From positions 248,001-312,000 of the forward strand of contig NZ_LGIS01000020.1 of assembly GCF_001187905.1 (NCBI RefSeq): 64,000 nucleotides of DNA, given 5' to 3'. The notes beneath the pieces are model-generated. The model was not told the DNA's origin. It was given only the letters and a program-made list of their open reading frames with translations, and did no database searches. Positions 11,062 through 21,709 of this stretch are shown here, piece by piece (the stretch's first letter is position 1; each line of letters starts with the position of its first letter). This stretch comes from Pantoea sp. RIT-PI-b. Lineage in GTDB: Bacteria > Pseudomonadota > Gammaproteobacteria > Enterobacterales > Enterobacteriaceae. Made by a program: the position numbers and the translations under genes.

Positions 11062-11468
11062 AGCGATGCCCGTCCTTTCGTTTTTAGCACAGGTAAAGGA
11101 GCGTAATAAAATTGTCTAGCTGCTCCCGGAAGATATTCTTTAATGAGTACAGCAACCCTTATGCCAACCTGACGTTTTTTTATCGGGATACACAATTCTT
11201 TTGGTTACTCTGCTCGTACAAAAAGTCTCGTCTTACATTTAACTGTAGAAGGCATTCAGAAAACCTGCTGCCACTTTTCTCCTTATTCAGCGATATATCA
11301 ATAACAAAGTCTCATAAGCACTGAGGCTTTCAGCCTAAGCAGGTAGGGCAACCAGGCGCCTCAGATAATTCTGTTGCGCGGTTGCGAGAGCATCATTAAA
11401 CGTTAACCGATGGCAAAAATTTGGTTAGACTCTGCGTGTGATTGTTATATTAATGGACTGAACAAATT
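11062..11468. other. Divergent regulatory region yeaG / mipA
   Basis: This 407-bp non-coding region carries the leftward sigma-54 promoter for yeaG (11151-11166) and, near 11420-11450, a possible sigma-70 promoter for mipA (TTGGTT and TTATAT about 18 bp apart). I looked for paired NtrC sites between them and saw none that convinced me. Confidence 0.6.
11151..11166 (-). promoter_or_regulatory. Sigma-54 (RpoN) promoter for yeaGH
   Basis: The minus strand reads TGGCATAAGGGTTGCT, matching the consensus TGGCAYR-N4-TTGCW at every defined position with the invariant GG-N10-GC spacing. It ends 90 bp before the yeaG start, leaving a leader of about 75-80 nt. Confidence 0.85.
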
Positions 11469-12218
11469 GTGAACCAATTCAAACTTAAAGCGCTTGCTGT
11501 TGCTATTCCTTGTTATTTTGCGGCGTTCGGCACTCATGCAGAACCCTTATCTCTCGGTGCTTCGGTCATTTATGCACAGTCACCTTATCGTGGTGGTCAA
11601 GACCGTTACCTGCCGATCCCAGTGATTAATTACGAAGGTGAAAATTTCTGGTTCCGCAGCCTGCAGGGTGGCTATTACCTGTGGAAAGACCCACAGAATC
11701 AGCTGTCGCTGACTGTGCTGGGATCGCCGCAAAAGTATGATCCTAAAGATAACGATTTGGGTGATATGAAGGGGCTGGATAAGCGCCGCATGACGCTGAT
11801 GGCGGGTGCCAGCTATCGTCATGTCGCCGACTGGGGCATTGTGCGCACCTCATTGCTTGGCGATGTGCTTAATAACAGCAATGGCATGCTCTGGGATATC
11901 ACTTATTTATATCGCTTTGATTTCGGTGCGTTCAGCCTGACACCGGGTATTGGCGCACTGTGGAACAGTGCCAATCAGAACCGCTACTATTATGGTGTTT
12001 CTTCACATGAAAGCGCGCGTACCGGTATTTCTGAATACCACCCAGATGATAGCTGGTCGCCGTATGTCGAGATGAATGCCAGCTATAAAATCAGTGACAG
12101 CTGGAACGCCAGTTTGTCAGGACGCTATACGCGTTTCGACAGCGAAATTAAAGACAGTCCAATGGTCGATAAAGATGGCCAGTTCACACTCTGGACTGGC
12201 GTAAGTTATAGCTTCTAA
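11469..12218 (+). CDS. mipA: MltA-interacting outer-membrane protein MipA (OmpV family)
   Basis: Outer-membrane beta-barrel of the MipA/OmpV family (249 residues). In E. coli MipA scaffolds the murein transglycosylase MltA with PBP1B. It begins with a signal peptide (MNQFKLKALAVAIPCYFAAFGTHA, cleavage before EP). The mature part has alternating aromatic beta-strands and ends in a C-terminal phenylalanine (WTGVSYSF), typical of BAM substrates. The start is a GTG; no in-frame ATG precedes it and the ribosome site is weak. Gene order mipA-yeaE-yeaD-gapA-msrB next to yeaGH is the same as in E. coli. Confidence 0.93.
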   Translation: MNQFKLKALAVAIPCYFAAFGTHAEPLSLGASVIYAQSPYRGGQDRYLPIPVINYEGENFWFRSLQGGYYLWKDPQNQLSLTVLGSPQKYDPKDNDLGDMKGLDKRRMTLMAGASYRHVADWGIVRTSLLGDVLNNSNGMLWDITYLYRFDFGAFSLTPGIGALWNSANQNRYYYGVSSHESARTGISEYHPDDSWSPYVEMNASYKISDSWNASLSGRYTRFDSEIKDSPMVDKDGQFTLWTGVSYSF

Positions 12219-12229
12219 AAACTAAAATT

Positions 12230-12256
12230 AACGCCTCGTATTGAGGCGTTTTTTTT
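12230..12256 (+). terminator. Terminator after mipA
   Basis: AACGCCTC-GTATT-GAGGCGTT is followed by a run of T, 12 bp past the mipA stop. Confidence 0.9.
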
Positions 12257-12302
12257 ACATTGCACGTTTAGCGAGCCCCAATTTAGCGCAGCCGGAGGAG
12301 TA

Positions 12303-13151
12303 ATGAAGACCATTAAATTTTACGGTGAATCTGCCTTACCCGCTATCGGCCAGGGCACCTGGTATATGGGCGAAAACGCCGCGCAGCGCGGTCAGGAAGT
12401 GGCGGCATTGCAGGCAGGGCTCGACCACGGCTTAAAAGTCATTGATACCGCCGAAATGTATGCCGAAGGTGGCGCGGAAAACGTTGTGGGAGAAGCGCTG
12501 CGTGGACGTCGCGATCAAGCCTGGCTAGTGTCCAAAGTCTACCCCTGGAACGCAGGTGAAGTTGACGCGTTTGAGGCCTGCGAGCGCAGTTTGCGCCGCC
12601 TGCAAACCGATTATCTGGATCTGTATCTTCTCCACTGGCGCGGCAATGTGCCTTTAGAAGAGACCATTCGCGCGATGCAGTCTTTACAGCAGCAGGGCAA
12701 AATCCGCCACTGGGGCGTATCGAATTTTGACCATGACGATATGCTTGAACTGTGGAATGAACCGGGCGGCAATGCTTGTGTAACCAATCAAGTGCTCTAC
12801 CATTTGGCCTCACGTGGCATTGAGTATGATTTGTTGCCGCTGTGTCAGCAACGCGAGGTGCCAGTCATGGCTTATTGCCCTCTGGCGCAAGCCGGCCGAC
12901 TGCGTCAGGCATTATTTGAAGATGGGCAATTGCAGCAGATTGCACAACAGAAGGGCATCAGCGTAGCGCAAGTTATGCTGGCCTGGGTGATCCGTCAGAA
13001 AGGGGTTTTAGCCATTCCTAAAGCCAGCAGCGTAGCCCACGTACAGCAGAATGCCGCGGCGTTAACCATCGATTTAACTCTCGAAGAGCTCGCCATAATT
13101 GATCGCGCATTCCCTGCGCCGCAGCATAAAACCGCACTGGATGTGGTTTAG
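12303..13151 (+). CDS. yeaE: Aldo/keto reductase YeaE (methylglyoxal reductase)
   Basis: NADPH-dependent aldo/keto reductase of 282 residues, a TIM barrel of the AKR superfamily. The E. coli homologue reduces methylglyoxal to acetol. Family motifs present are DTAEMYAEGGAENVVGEALRG (active-site Asp and Tyr), the lysine in LVSKVYPWN, DLYLLHWRG with the active-site His, and GVSNFD. The ATG is preceded by CGGAGGAGTA. It is convergent with yeaD; a GC-rich hairpin (13151-13168) starts at its stop codon. Confidence 0.94.
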   Translation: MKTIKFYGESALPAIGQGTWYMGENAAQRGQEVAALQAGLDHGLKVIDTAEMYAEGGAENVVGEALRGRRDQAWLVSKVYPWNAGEVDAFEACERSLRRLQTDYLDLYLLHWRGNVPLEETIRAMQSLQQQGKIRHWGVSNFDHDDMLELWNEPGGNACVTNQVLYHLASRGIEYDLLPLCQQREVPVMAYCPLAQAGRLRQALFEDGQLQQIAQQKGISVAQVMLAWVIRQKGVLAIPKASSVAHVQQNAAALTIDLTLEELAIIDRAFPAPQHKTALDVV

Positions 13152-13168
13152 CGGCGCTAACGCGCCGC
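13151..13168. terminator. Hairpin between convergent yeaE and yeaD
   Basis: GCGGCG-CTAACG-CGCCGC is followed by ATCATCTTATTT on the plus strand. The stem is strong but the T-tract is interrupted, so it is a weak terminator candidate. Confidence 0.45.
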
Positions 13169-13174
13169 ATCATC

Positions 13175-14047
13175 TTATTTGTTAACGACGCGAATCGTGG
13201 TGCCGAGGCGAGCAGGTGATTCGCCAGCGCTCTTAAGCGGCTTATTAATACGCGCGGTTTCGACGCAAACCATGGTCTTATAGCCTTCATTGGGCATATC
13301 GCCCATGCTGCAAGACAATTCAGGCCCTGGGTTCCACGTGACAACGTCACTTTGATAGTGATGGTAGACTTCGATCTGGCGTCTGCCGCCTCTGTCATGA
13401 ATGACGCTACAATCATCAGCAGCGGTGTGGATACGATCCACACGGTTCGGGTAAGTCTGTTTACCCTCCGATGCGCCAATGGCGTTATCGTTAACCTTAT
13501 CGATATAGCTATTGCCTAAACCACTGACTTCAACTTGTGCGATATCGGCAATATGGAAATAGCTGTGGAGCGCTGCCGTGGCTTCATAATCGCCGTAGGC
13601 TTCAAGCTCGATTTCACAATGCTCAGCGATACGGAAACGGGCAAGTAAGGTGAAATCATGCGGCCACAGCTTTTTAGTTTGTGCATTGCTTTCCAGTGTA
13701 AAGGTGAGCAATACCGCATCTTCGTTTTCATCGTGAGCAGTTAGCGTCCACGGCATATTGCGTGCAAAACCGTGCGCTGGTTCGCCCGCTGGGCCAAACC
13801 ATGGCCAGCAAATTGGCACGCCACCGCGAATGGCTTTACCGCTAGTAAATGGCGTCTTTTCACTGAGCCAAATCACCGGCTGTTGTCCGCTGGGCTGCCA
13901 TGACAGAAGGTGGGCGCCCTGTAATGCAATTGCGGCGCGCACTTTAGGATGGCTGATCACCACAATCGGTAAATCACCTTGCTGCCGTTGTGACAGATAA
14001 GGGGTGATTTGATTGACTACCGACAGGGTATAAAGCGTATCTTGCAT
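13175..14047 (-). CDS. yeaD: D-hexose-6-phosphate mutarotase YeaD
   Basis: Aldose-1-epimerase-superfamily protein of 290 residues interconverting alpha and beta anomers of glucose-6-phosphate and related hexose phosphates. The beta-sandwich shows the substrate-binding stretch GGVPICWPWFG near residue 75, the central LHSYFHIADI with the catalytic-type histidine, and VVWNPG/MVCVETA-like C-terminal motifs. It follows gapA on the same strand as in E. coli, separated by the gapA terminator, consistent with a glycolysis-linked housekeeping role. Confidence 0.93.
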   Translation of the reverse strand: MQDTLYTLSVVNQITPYLSQRQQGDLPIVVISHPKVRAAIALQGAHLLSWQPSGQQPVIWLSEKTPFTSGKAIRGGVPICWPWFGPAGEPAHGFARNMPWTLTAHDENEDAVLLTFTLESNAQTKKLWPHDFTLLARFRIAEHCEIELEAYGDYEATAALHSYFHIADIAQVEVSGLGNSYIDKVNDNAIGASEGKQTYPNRVDRIHTAADDCSVIHDRGGRRQIEVYHHYQSDVVTWNPGPELSCSMGDMPNEGYKTMVCVETARINKPLKSAGESPARLGTTIRVVNK

Positions 14048-14073
14048 GGTCAGACCTTCTCATTATTCAGTCG

Positions 14074-14102
14074 AAAAAAAGGGGCGACCGAAGTCACCCC
14101 TT
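14074..14102 (-). terminator. Terminator of gapA
   Basis: On the minus strand AAGGGGTGAC-TTCG-GTCGCCCCTT (one G-T/U-type mismatch) is followed by TTTTT, about 20 bp past the gapA stop. The UUCG tetraloop makes it very stable. Confidence 0.85.
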
Positions 14103-14121
14103 GTCTGTTTCACAGATTAGC

Positions 14122-15458
<1,337 letters not shown>

Positions 15459-15869
15459 ATGGCTAAAGACACCGCACCCGACGCAAAAATCGCACAGCTT
15501 TCAGAAATGCAGCGCTATGTCACTCAGCATCGTGGAACGGAGCCCCCTTTCTCGGGCGCCTTGCTGCACAACAAACAGGACGGTATCTACCACTGCTTAG
15601 TCTGTAACTCCCCCCTGTTTCTGTCTGAAACGAAATATGATTCAGGTTGCGGCTGGCCAAGCTTCTATCAACCCTTCAATGACGACGCGATCCGTTATCT
15701 GGAGGATGATTCACACGGTATGCATCGGGTGGAAATTCGTTGTGGCAACTGTGATGCCCATCTTGGCCATGTTTTCCCGGACGGCCCACAACCGAGCGGC
15801 GAGCGCTACTGCGTGAACTCCGCTTCGCTGAACTTCACTGATGAGCAAGGCAATCAGCAAGAGGGCTAA
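15459..15869 (+). CDS. msrB: Peptide methionine-R-sulfoxide reductase MsrB
   Basis: Repairs the R-epimer of methionine sulfoxide in proteins using thioredoxin. The 136 residues include the zinc-binding pairs CLVC (Cys46/49) and CGNC (Cys95/98), [16 protein letters not shown] and the catalytic cysteine in RYCVNSASL (Cys118). Divergent from gapA and followed 2 bp later by yeaC, so the two form an operon. This gapA-msrB arrangement is conserved in enterics. Confidence 0.97.
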   Translation: MAKDTAPDAKIAQLSEMQRYVTQHRGTEPPFSGALLHNKQDGIYHCLVCNSPLFLSETKYDSGCGWPSFYQPFNDDAIRYLEDDSHGMHRVEIRCGNCDAHLGHVFPDGPQPSGERYCVNSASLNFTDEQGNQQEG

Positions 15870-15871
15870 GT

Positions 15872-16153
15872 ATGAAACAGGAACTGGAAGCGATGCTGGC
15901 GGCAATGACGCCGGAAGTGTATGAGCGATTGTCTACGGCAGTTGAAACCGGTAAATGGCCGGATGGCGTCGCCCTGACGCAAGAGCAGAAGGATAATTGC
16001 CTGCAGCTGGTCATGCTGTGGCAGGCGCGCCACAATGACGATCCACAGCATATGACCATCAGTAAAGGTGGGGATATGGTGATGAAGTCGAAGAAACAGC
16101 TGAAAGAAGAGTTCGGTATCGAGCCCGATGTCACGCGCATCAACCTGCACTAA
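15872..16153 (+). CDS. yeaC: YeaC, DUF1315 family protein
   Basis: Small cytoplasmic protein of 93 residues belonging to DUF1315. The N-terminal half is predicted helical (ELEAMLAAMTPEVYERL) and the end is basic (MKSKKQLKEEFGIEPDVTRI). It starts 2 bp after the msrB stop and is surely co-transcribed. The function is unknown; linkage to MsrB is conserved in enterics. Confidence 0.93.
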   Translation: MKQELEAMLAAMTPEVYERLSTAVETGKWPDGVALTQEQKDNCLQLVMLWQARHNDDPQHMTISKGGDMVMKSKKQLKEEFGIEPDVTRINLH

Positions 16154-16159
16154 AAGCAA

Positions 16160-16188
16160 AAGGGCTGGTTGCTGCCAGCCCTCATTTT
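16160..16188. terminator. Bidirectional terminator yeaC / pncA
   Basis: AGGGCTGG-TTGCTG-CCAGCCCT (16161-16182) is flanked by CATTTT on the right and by GCAAAA on the left (TTTTGC on the minus strand), between two convergent genes. Confidence 0.75.
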
Positions 16189-16796
16189 CAGATTAATACC
16201 GCGCCTTGCGCTGCCATCTGTGCGAACGCAATGTCGCTATCATCCGGATTCAGGTTCACGCCGCGGCAGCCCTCTTTGACGACCTCAACGTTATAGCCCA
16301 TTTCTAACGCATCCAGCACGCTGTACTTGACGCAGTAATCGGTCGCAATGCCCAACATCACTAAATCGCTGATACCACGCTCGCGCAGCCAGCTATCGAG
16401 TTCAGTTTTACGGCGGTGGCCATTATCAAAGAAGGCACTGTAGCTATCCACCTCGACATCGCCGCCCTTATGGAACACGGCATCGATCAAAGATCGATCG
16501 AGGTCAGGGTGGAAATCCGCACCGACAGAGTTTTCAATACCATGATCGGGCCACCAAATCTGCGCTAAACCGTTTAATTCACCCAAAGTGTAAACCGGTT
16601 CGCCGGAGATTGAGGCGAAGCTACCGTGATTGGCGGGATGCCAGTCCTGCAAAGCCACCACGCACTCGCCGCGCTCGTGAAACTCACGCGCGAAACGGTT
16701 GGCCACGGCCACCGTTTGGTCGCCATCACGTACCGCCATTGGGCCGCCGGGGCAAAAGTCGTTCTGAATATCGATAATTATCAATGCCCGCTTCAT
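16188..16796 (-). CDS. pncA: Nicotinamidase PncA
   Basis: Hydrolyses nicotinamide to nicotinate in the pyridine nucleotide salvage pathway; the homologue also activates pyrazinamide. Isochorismatase-fold protein of 202 residues with the catalytic aspartate in DIQNDFCPGG (Asp9), the metal-binding DWHPANHGSF histidines, the lysine in VFHKGGD, and the nucleophilic cysteine in GIATDYCVKYS. It starts 15 bp after the ansA stop, forming the same ansA-pncA operon as in E. coli. Confidence 0.96.
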   Translation of the reverse strand: MKRALIIIDIQNDFCPGGPMAVRDGDQTVAVANRFAREFHERGECVVALQDWHPANHGSFASISGEPVYTLGELNGLAQIWWPDHGIENSVGADFHPDLDRSLIDAVFHKGGDVEVDSYSAFFDNGHRRKTELDSWLRERGISDLVMLGIATDYCVKYSVLDALEMGYNVEVVKEGCRGVNLNPDDSDIAFAQMAAQGAVLI

Positions 16797-16811
16797 TACT
16801 TTCGCTCCGTA

Positions 16812-17825
16812 TCAATCTTCGGTCAGTTCGCCGCGTAAATTTTGCTGCATTTTGGCACGAATTTCCGCGCTGGTAAGGTCCTGACTCAATAAAAAGTGCA
16901 GTTTTGTTAATGTTGCCTCAACGGTAAGATCAAAACCGCTGATCACCCCGGCGTGTTCCAGGGCATTTCCCGTAGCGTAGCCGCCCATATTCACCTTGCC
17001 GGACATACACTGCGTTAGGTTGACCACCACAATGCCGCGATCGCTGGCTTGCTGTAGCTCCGAGAGGAACTCGGCATTCTGCGGCGCATTACCCACACCA
17101 TAAGATCGTAGAATCAATGCCTTTACCGGTTGACGCAGGAAGTTACGCACTACGTCAGCGGAAATACCCGGATAGATCGTCACGACGCCAATGGGCTGCG
17201 GCGTAATCGGATGCACAATTAGCGCGCCTTTACCTTGTGGTGCCGGCGGAGTATTCAGCCGACGAATGTGAATTCCAGCTTCGAGCAGCGGTGATAGATT
17301 CGGGGAAGCGAAGGCATTAAAGCCATCAGCGTGTGCCTTGGTGGTACGGTTGCCACGGAATAGCGTGTTGTTGAAGAACAGGGCGACTTCACTGATTGGA
17401 TAATTCGCTGCGACGTACAGCGAGTTCAGCAGATTTTGCTGTCCATCGGAACGCAGCTCCGCCAGTGGAATTTGCGAACCGGTAACGATGACCGGCTTAG
17501 CGAGGTTTTCCAGCATAAATGAGAGCGCCGAAGCGGTGAACGCCATGGTATCGGTGCCATGCAGAATGACAAAACCGTCATAAAGGTCGTAGTTTTGCTG
17601 AATATCATTAGCAATCGATTGCCAATCCTGCGGCGTCATGTCCGAGGAGTCCATCAGCGGCTGATATTCATGGATAGTAAAATCGGGCATTTCAGGCCGG
17701 TGGAATTCGGGCATGTTTGCCAGCTGCTGCTGTAAATGACCGGAGACCGGAATGTAGCCCTGCGCAGAGCGCTGCATCCCGATGGTGCCGCCTGTGTAGG
17801 CTACATAGATATTTTTCTTTTGCAT
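16812..17825 (-). CDS. ansA: Cytoplasmic L-asparaginase I
   Basis: Low-affinity cytoplasmic asparaginase converting L-asparagine to aspartate and ammonia. The 337-residue product starts at MQKKNIYVAYTGGTIG, matching E. coli AnsA; an in-frame start at 17846 would add seven residues with no support. The two active-site motifs are YTGGTIG near residue 10 and HGTDTMA near residue 90. It is the upstream member of ansA-pncA. The signal peptide of the periplasmic type II enzyme is absent. Confidence 0.96.
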   Translation of the reverse strand: MQKKNIYVAYTGGTIGMQRSAQGYIPVSGHLQQQLANMPEFHRPEMPDFTIHEYQPLMDSSDMTPQDWQSIANDIQQNYDLYDGFVILHGTDTMAFTASALSFMLENLAKPVIVTGSQIPLAELRSDGQQNLLNSLYVAANYPISEVALFFNNTLFRGNRTTKAHADGFNAFASPNLSPLLEAGIHIRRLNTPPAPQGKGALIVHPITPQPIGVVTIYPGISADVVRNFLRQPVKALILRSYGVGNAPQNAEFLSELQQASDRGIVVVNLTQCMSGKVNMGGYATGNALEHAGVISGFDLTVEATLTKLHFLLSQDLTSAEIRAKMQQNLRGELTED

Positions 17826-17880
17826 GATGAAACTCAGACTTGCCATAAAGCGCGCAGTATAAGGGGATTGCGAACGAAAA

Positions 17881-17904
17881 GCAGCCCGACCAGCGGCCGG
17901 GCTG
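17881..17904 (-). terminator. Terminator after sppA
   Basis: The minus strand reads CAGCCCGGCCGCTGGTCGGG then CTGCTTTTCG, a GC-rich stem-loop with a short T-run, 7 bp past the sppA stop. Confidence 0.65.
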
Positions 17905-17910
17905 TAAAGA

Positions 17911-19770
17911 TTAGCGTACGTTGCCGCAGTTGAGGCAGAAAGCGTAGCGATTTTGCGGATCGTTGAGATTATTAAGCAAGCCAGGCTGCTGTTTAACCGC
18001 GCTCATCACATCAAGCATCGGAGCAGGTAGCCAGACTTTCAACGCTGCGGGCAATACCGCCTGCACCGAAGCGTTCATCTGATTCAGCAATAAATCGAGC
18101 ATGCCCGGTTCATCCTGATACCAACTCAGTTCCGGTTTCGCGACTTTCGCCAACTCGGCGGCTTTTGCCACGGCGTCGTCAAAGTCTCCCAGCGCATCAA
18201 CTAAACCATTAGCCTTGGCATCGCTGCCGGTCCAGACGTGGCCTTGTGCAATAGCATTAATTTGCTCAGGCGTTTTATGGCGTGAAGTGGCGACCAAACC
18301 GACGAAGTTGCGATAACCATTCTCGATGGTGAGCTGCATCAGCTGTTGTACTTCAGGCGGCAGAGCTTTGGTGGTCGCGACATCCGCCAGTGGTGAAGTC
18401 GCGACACCGTCAGTGTGCACGCCAACCGAGCTCAGGCTGTTTTCCACGGTATTAATCACGCCAAAGATACCGATCGAACCGGTAAGCGTGCTCGGTGCCG
18501 CCACGATGTAATCGGCAGGTGTGGAAATCCAGTAACCTCCTGAAGCCGCCATACCACCCATGGAAACCACTACCGGTTTGCCGGCATCGTGGGCTGCCGC
18601 CAGCTCTTCACGAATCGCTTCTGATGCCGTTACGCTGCCGCCAGGGCTATTAACACGCAGTACAATTGCTTTAATTTTCGGGTCAAGACGCGCATCGCGA
18701 ATCTGCGATGCAGTGGTATCACCACCGACATTCCCCGCGCTCTCTTCACCGTCCATGATGGCACCGCTAGCGAGGATTACCGCGATGTTCCCATCCTGAC
18801 TTTGCGGCGGTTGTTTAACGTTATAGTCGTAGATACTTACGCTACGATAATCGTTATTCGCTTTGTCCCAGCCGAACGTTTTGACCAGCTCCTGATCGGC
18901 GGCTGCGCGCGTATCAAGCACATCGACTAATTTATTGTTCAGCGCGTATTTTGCCGTATCGCCCTGAACAGCTTGCAGGCCACTAATAATGCCAGCAGCA
19001 CCAGGGAAGAGCTGATCGGCGGTAATCTGGCGATTGGCTGCAACGGTGTTCAGGTAGTTCTGCCACAGCTGACCCACCCAACGGCCGTCGGCATCACGCG
19101 CTTCAGGTGACATATCGTCACGCAGGAACGGCTCAACCGCAGATTTATAAGTACCCACGCGGAACACGTGCGTGCTGACTTTCAGCTTATCCAGCAGGCT
19201 TTTGTAATACAGGCCGTTAGTCGCGAAACCGTGTAAATCCACCGTGCCTTGTGGCGACAGGTAAACTTTGTTGGCGTAGCTGGCGATGTAGTACTGCGCC
19301 TGGCTGTAGCTGTCGCCGACCGCATAAATCGGTTTTCCGGCATCACGGAATTCACGCAGCGCTTTACCGACATATTGCAGCGAAGGTTGATCGCCACCAG
19401 CGAAGTCACGTAACTCCAGCACAATACCGGTAATGTTTTTATCGGTTTTCGCCTGGCGAATCGCATCCACCACATCAAACAGTGAGTTCTCCTGCAGGCG
19501 ATCGCCATTTGCGCCTAACAATTGACGACTAATACGACTCAGACGATTGCTGACCGAAGGCTTATCGACCAGCACGCCGCTCAGATCGATTTTCAGCGCG
19601 CCTTGTTGAACGGGTTCACTGTTGCTGGAGCTGGAAACTTGCATCCAAATCCCAACGCCCGCCAGGATCAATACAATAAGAAATAAATTAAGAATAAATT
19701 CCCGAATAAAATTCAGCACCCGCCACGTCCAGCGGAACAGACCGGAAATAATTCGCCACAATGTGCGCAT
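17911..19770 (-). CDS. sppA: Signal peptide peptidase A (protease IV)
   Basis: Inner-membrane serine protease that degrades cleaved signal peptides. The start at 19770 ([14 protein letters not shown]) is chosen because GGAGAG precedes it by 4 nt and it matches E. coli SppA; the product is 619 residues. A single N-terminal transmembrane segment (about residues 25-47) anchors a periplasmic tandem Clp-protease-like fold. The catalytic lysine is in [12 protein letters not shown] (near residue 209) and the nucleophilic serine in [10 protein letters not shown] (near 410). Divergent from ydjA, as in E. coli. Confidence 0.96.
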   Translation of the reverse strand: MRTLWRIISGLFRWTWRVLNFIREFILNLFLIVLILAGVGIWMQVSSSSNSEPVQQGALKIDLSGVLVDKPSVSNRLSRISRQLLGANGDRLQENSLFDVVDAIRQAKTDKNITGIVLELRDFAGGDQPSLQYVGKALREFRDAGKPIYAVGDSYSQAQYYIASYANKVYLSPQGTVDLHGFATNGLYYKSLLDKLKVSTHVFRVGTYKSAVEPFLRDDMSPEARDADGRWVGQLWQNYLNTVAANRQITADQLFPGAAGIISGLQAVQGDTAKYALNNKLVDVLDTRAAADQELVKTFGWDKANNDYRSVSIYDYNVKQPPQSQDGNIAVILASGAIMDGEESAGNVGGDTTASQIRDARLDPKIKAIVLRVNSPGGSVTASEAIREELAAAHDAGKPVVVSMGGMAASGGYWISTPADYIVAAPSTLTGSIGIFGVINTVENSLSSVGVHTDGVATSPLADVATTKALPPEVQQLMQLTIENGYRNFVGLVATSRHKTPEQINAIAQGHVWTGSDAKANGLVDALGDFDDAVAKAAELAKVAKPELSWYQDEPGMLDLLLNQMNASVQAVLPAALKVWLPAPMLDVMSAVKQQPGLLNNLNDPQNRYAFCLNCGNVR

Positions 19771-19939
19771 AAACTCTCCATATTCACGTAACAGGGCAGC
19801 CAGCACGCGGTCTGCCCCGATGTCGGGTTCATCCTAAAGAGCGGCGTGCGAAATGTCAGCAGGAAATCGCGCCAGACTGTTACAAAAGATCGTGCTGTGC
19901 CAGGATTAGCCCACGCTTTTTATTCGTGGGAGAAGAATA

Positions 19940-20491
19940 ATGGATGCACTGGACTTATTAGTTAATCGCCGCTCGGCATCGCGTCTGGCAGAACCGGCCC
20001 CAGCGGGCGAAGCGCTGCAAAATATTCTGCACGCAGCGTTACGCGCGCCGGATCATGGCACGCTGCAGCCGTGGCGCTTCATCATTATCGAAAATGAAGG
20101 GCGCGGCCGCTTTGGCAAATTGCTGGAACAAGCCGCACGTGACAGCGATCTTGAGCAGAAAGCCATCGACAAAGCAGCTGCTGCGCCATTCCGCGCGCCG
20201 ATGATTATCACCGTGGTGGCGCATTGTGAAGAGAACGCCAAAGTACCGCATTGGGAACAGTTGGCTTCTGCCAGTTGCGCGGTGATGGCAATGCAAATGG
20301 CCGCCGTGGCACAAGGCTTCAACGGCATCTGGCGCAGCGGTCCCTGGACCGATCATCCATCAGTACGCCAAGCCTTCGGCTGCCGTGAACAGGATGCCAT
20401 TGTCGGCTTCCTCTATCTGGGCACGCCGCAGTTGAAAGCCAGCACTACCGTGGTGGCGCCTGACACGGCGCAGTTTGTCAGTTATTTCTGA
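19940..20491 (+). CDS. ydjA: NAD(P)H nitroreductase YdjA
   Basis: Small FMN-dependent oxidoreductase of the nitroreductase family, 183 residues, the minimal fold of the group. Flavin-binding residues occur in the N-terminal [11 protein letters not shown] and in [11 protein letters not shown]; the C-terminal GFLYLGTP motif is typical. The physiological substrate is not known. SD-like GGGAGAAG precedes the ATG. It is divergent from sppA and upstream of selD, the same order as in E. coli. Confidence 0.94.
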   Translation: MDALDLLVNRRSASRLAEPAPAGEALQNILHAALRAPDHGTLQPWRFIIIENEGRGRFGKLLEQAARDSDLEQKAIDKAAAAPFRAPMIITVVAHCEENAKVPHWEQLASASCAVMAMQMAAVAQGFNGIWRSGPWTDHPSVRQAFGCREQDAIVGFLYLGTPQLKASTTVVAPDTAQFVSYF

Positions 20492-20644
20492 CAGACAGCA
20501 GCAGGCTTTTGCGGCACGTTAAGCGCTGTTGCAGAGATTGCACAGAGCCTGTGCGAAAGATCGAGGTTAGGTCGTGCAGCACTTACCACCCGCCAACAGC
20601 CAGGCTAACATAGCGCCTTCTGATCAGCGCATAAGGACGTCGCC

Positions 20645-21688
20645 ATGAGTGAACCTCTTCGTTTAACGCAATACAGCCATGGTGCTGGATGCGGCTGCAA
20701 AATTTCGCCGCAGATATTGGAAACCATTCTCCGCAGTGAGTTGACCCCGTTCCACGATCCGCAACTGCTGGTGGGGAATGAAACGCGCGATGATGCTGCG
20801 GTATACGATCTGGGTAACGGTACGGCAGTGGTTAGCACCACCGATTTCTTTATGCCGATCGTCGACGATCCTTTTACCTTTGGCCGTATCGCCGCCACTA
20901 ACGCCATTAGTGATATCTACGCAATGGGCGGAAAACCGATCATGGCGATTGCCATTTTAGGCTGGCCGGTGAATGTGCTAAGTCCGGAAGTGGCGCAGCA
21001 AGTGGTCGACGGTGGGCGGGCAGCCTGTCAGGCTGCGGGTATTGCGCTGGCTGGCGGCCATTCGATTGATGCGCCTGAGCCAATTTTCGGCCTGGCCGTG
21101 ACCGGCATTGTTGATGTGGCGCGCGTGAAAAAGAACAGCGCGGCGCAGGCCGGATGTCAGCTGTTTCTCACCAAACCGCTGGGCATTGGCATCCTCACTA
21201 CCGCTGAGAAAAAAGGCCTGCTGCGGCCTGAACATCAGGCGCTGGCAGCAGATGTGATGTGTCAGCTAAATAGCGCCGGGGCGGAATTTGCCAAACTTGC
21301 TGGCGTTAGCGCCATGACTGATGTGACCGGTTTTGGCTTACTGGGTCACCTCAGCGAAATCTGTCACGGTTCTGGATTGCGAGCCGAGGTGAACGCGGCA
21401 AATGTACCGCGTTTAGCGGGTGTTGATGATTATATTGCCGCTGGAGCAGTGCCGGGCGGCACCAGCCGTAATTTCGCCAGTTACGGTGCGCATGTTTCAC
21501 CAATCGATGATGCCACCCGTGCGCTGCTGTGCGATCCGCAAACGTCCGGCGGCCTGCTGGTGGCGGTTCAACCCAGCGCTATCGAGGCGTTCACGCGCTG
21601 TGCTGCTGAAGCAGGCGTGCAAATTGCGTCGATTGGTGAGCTATTTGCCGCCGAATCTGATCGTCCTTTGATTACCGTAGTTACCTGA
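20645..21688 (+). CDS. selD: Selenide, water dikinase (selenophosphate synthase)
   Basis: Makes selenophosphate from selenide and ATP for selenocysteine and selenouridine synthesis. The 347-residue protein has the active-site GAGCGCK loop with Cys16 and Lys19 (equivalent to E. coli Cys17 and Lys20), the metal-binding aspartates in [10 protein letters not shown] and [12 protein letters not shown], and GLLGHL in the second AIRS-like domain. The catalytic residue is cysteine, not selenocysteine. AAGGACG precedes the ATG. topB follows 21 bp downstream, so selD-topB-ynjH form a transcription unit. Confidence 0.97.
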   Translation: MSEPLRLTQYSHGAGCGCKISPQILETILRSELTPFHDPQLLVGNETRDDAAVYDLGNGTAVVSTTDFFMPIVDDPFTFGRIAATNAISDIYAMGGKPIMAIAILGWPVNVLSPEVAQQVVDGGRAACQAAGIALAGGHSIDAPEPIFGLAVTGIVDVARVKKNSAAQAGCQLFLTKPLGIGILTTAEKKGLLRPEHQALAADVMCQLNSAGAEFAKLAGVSAMTDVTGFGLLGHLSEICHGSGLRAEVNAANVPRLAGVDDYIAAGAVPGGTSRNFASYGAHVSPIDDATRALLCDPQTSGGLLVAVQPSAIEAFTRCAAEAGVQIASIGELFAAESDRPLITVVT

Positions 21689-21709
21689 CGTTAAGGAACG
21701 ACGCCATTC

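Noticed and set aside
11112-11324. A 70-codon frame in the yeaG-mipA intergenic region
   Set aside because: It overlaps the sigma-54 promoter, lacks a ribosome site, and its composition (KSRLTFNCRRHSE...) is not protein-like.
13018-13479. A 153-codon antisense frame across yeaE end and yeaD
   Set aside because: It spans two convergent, well-recognised genes and their terminator; composition is arbitrary.
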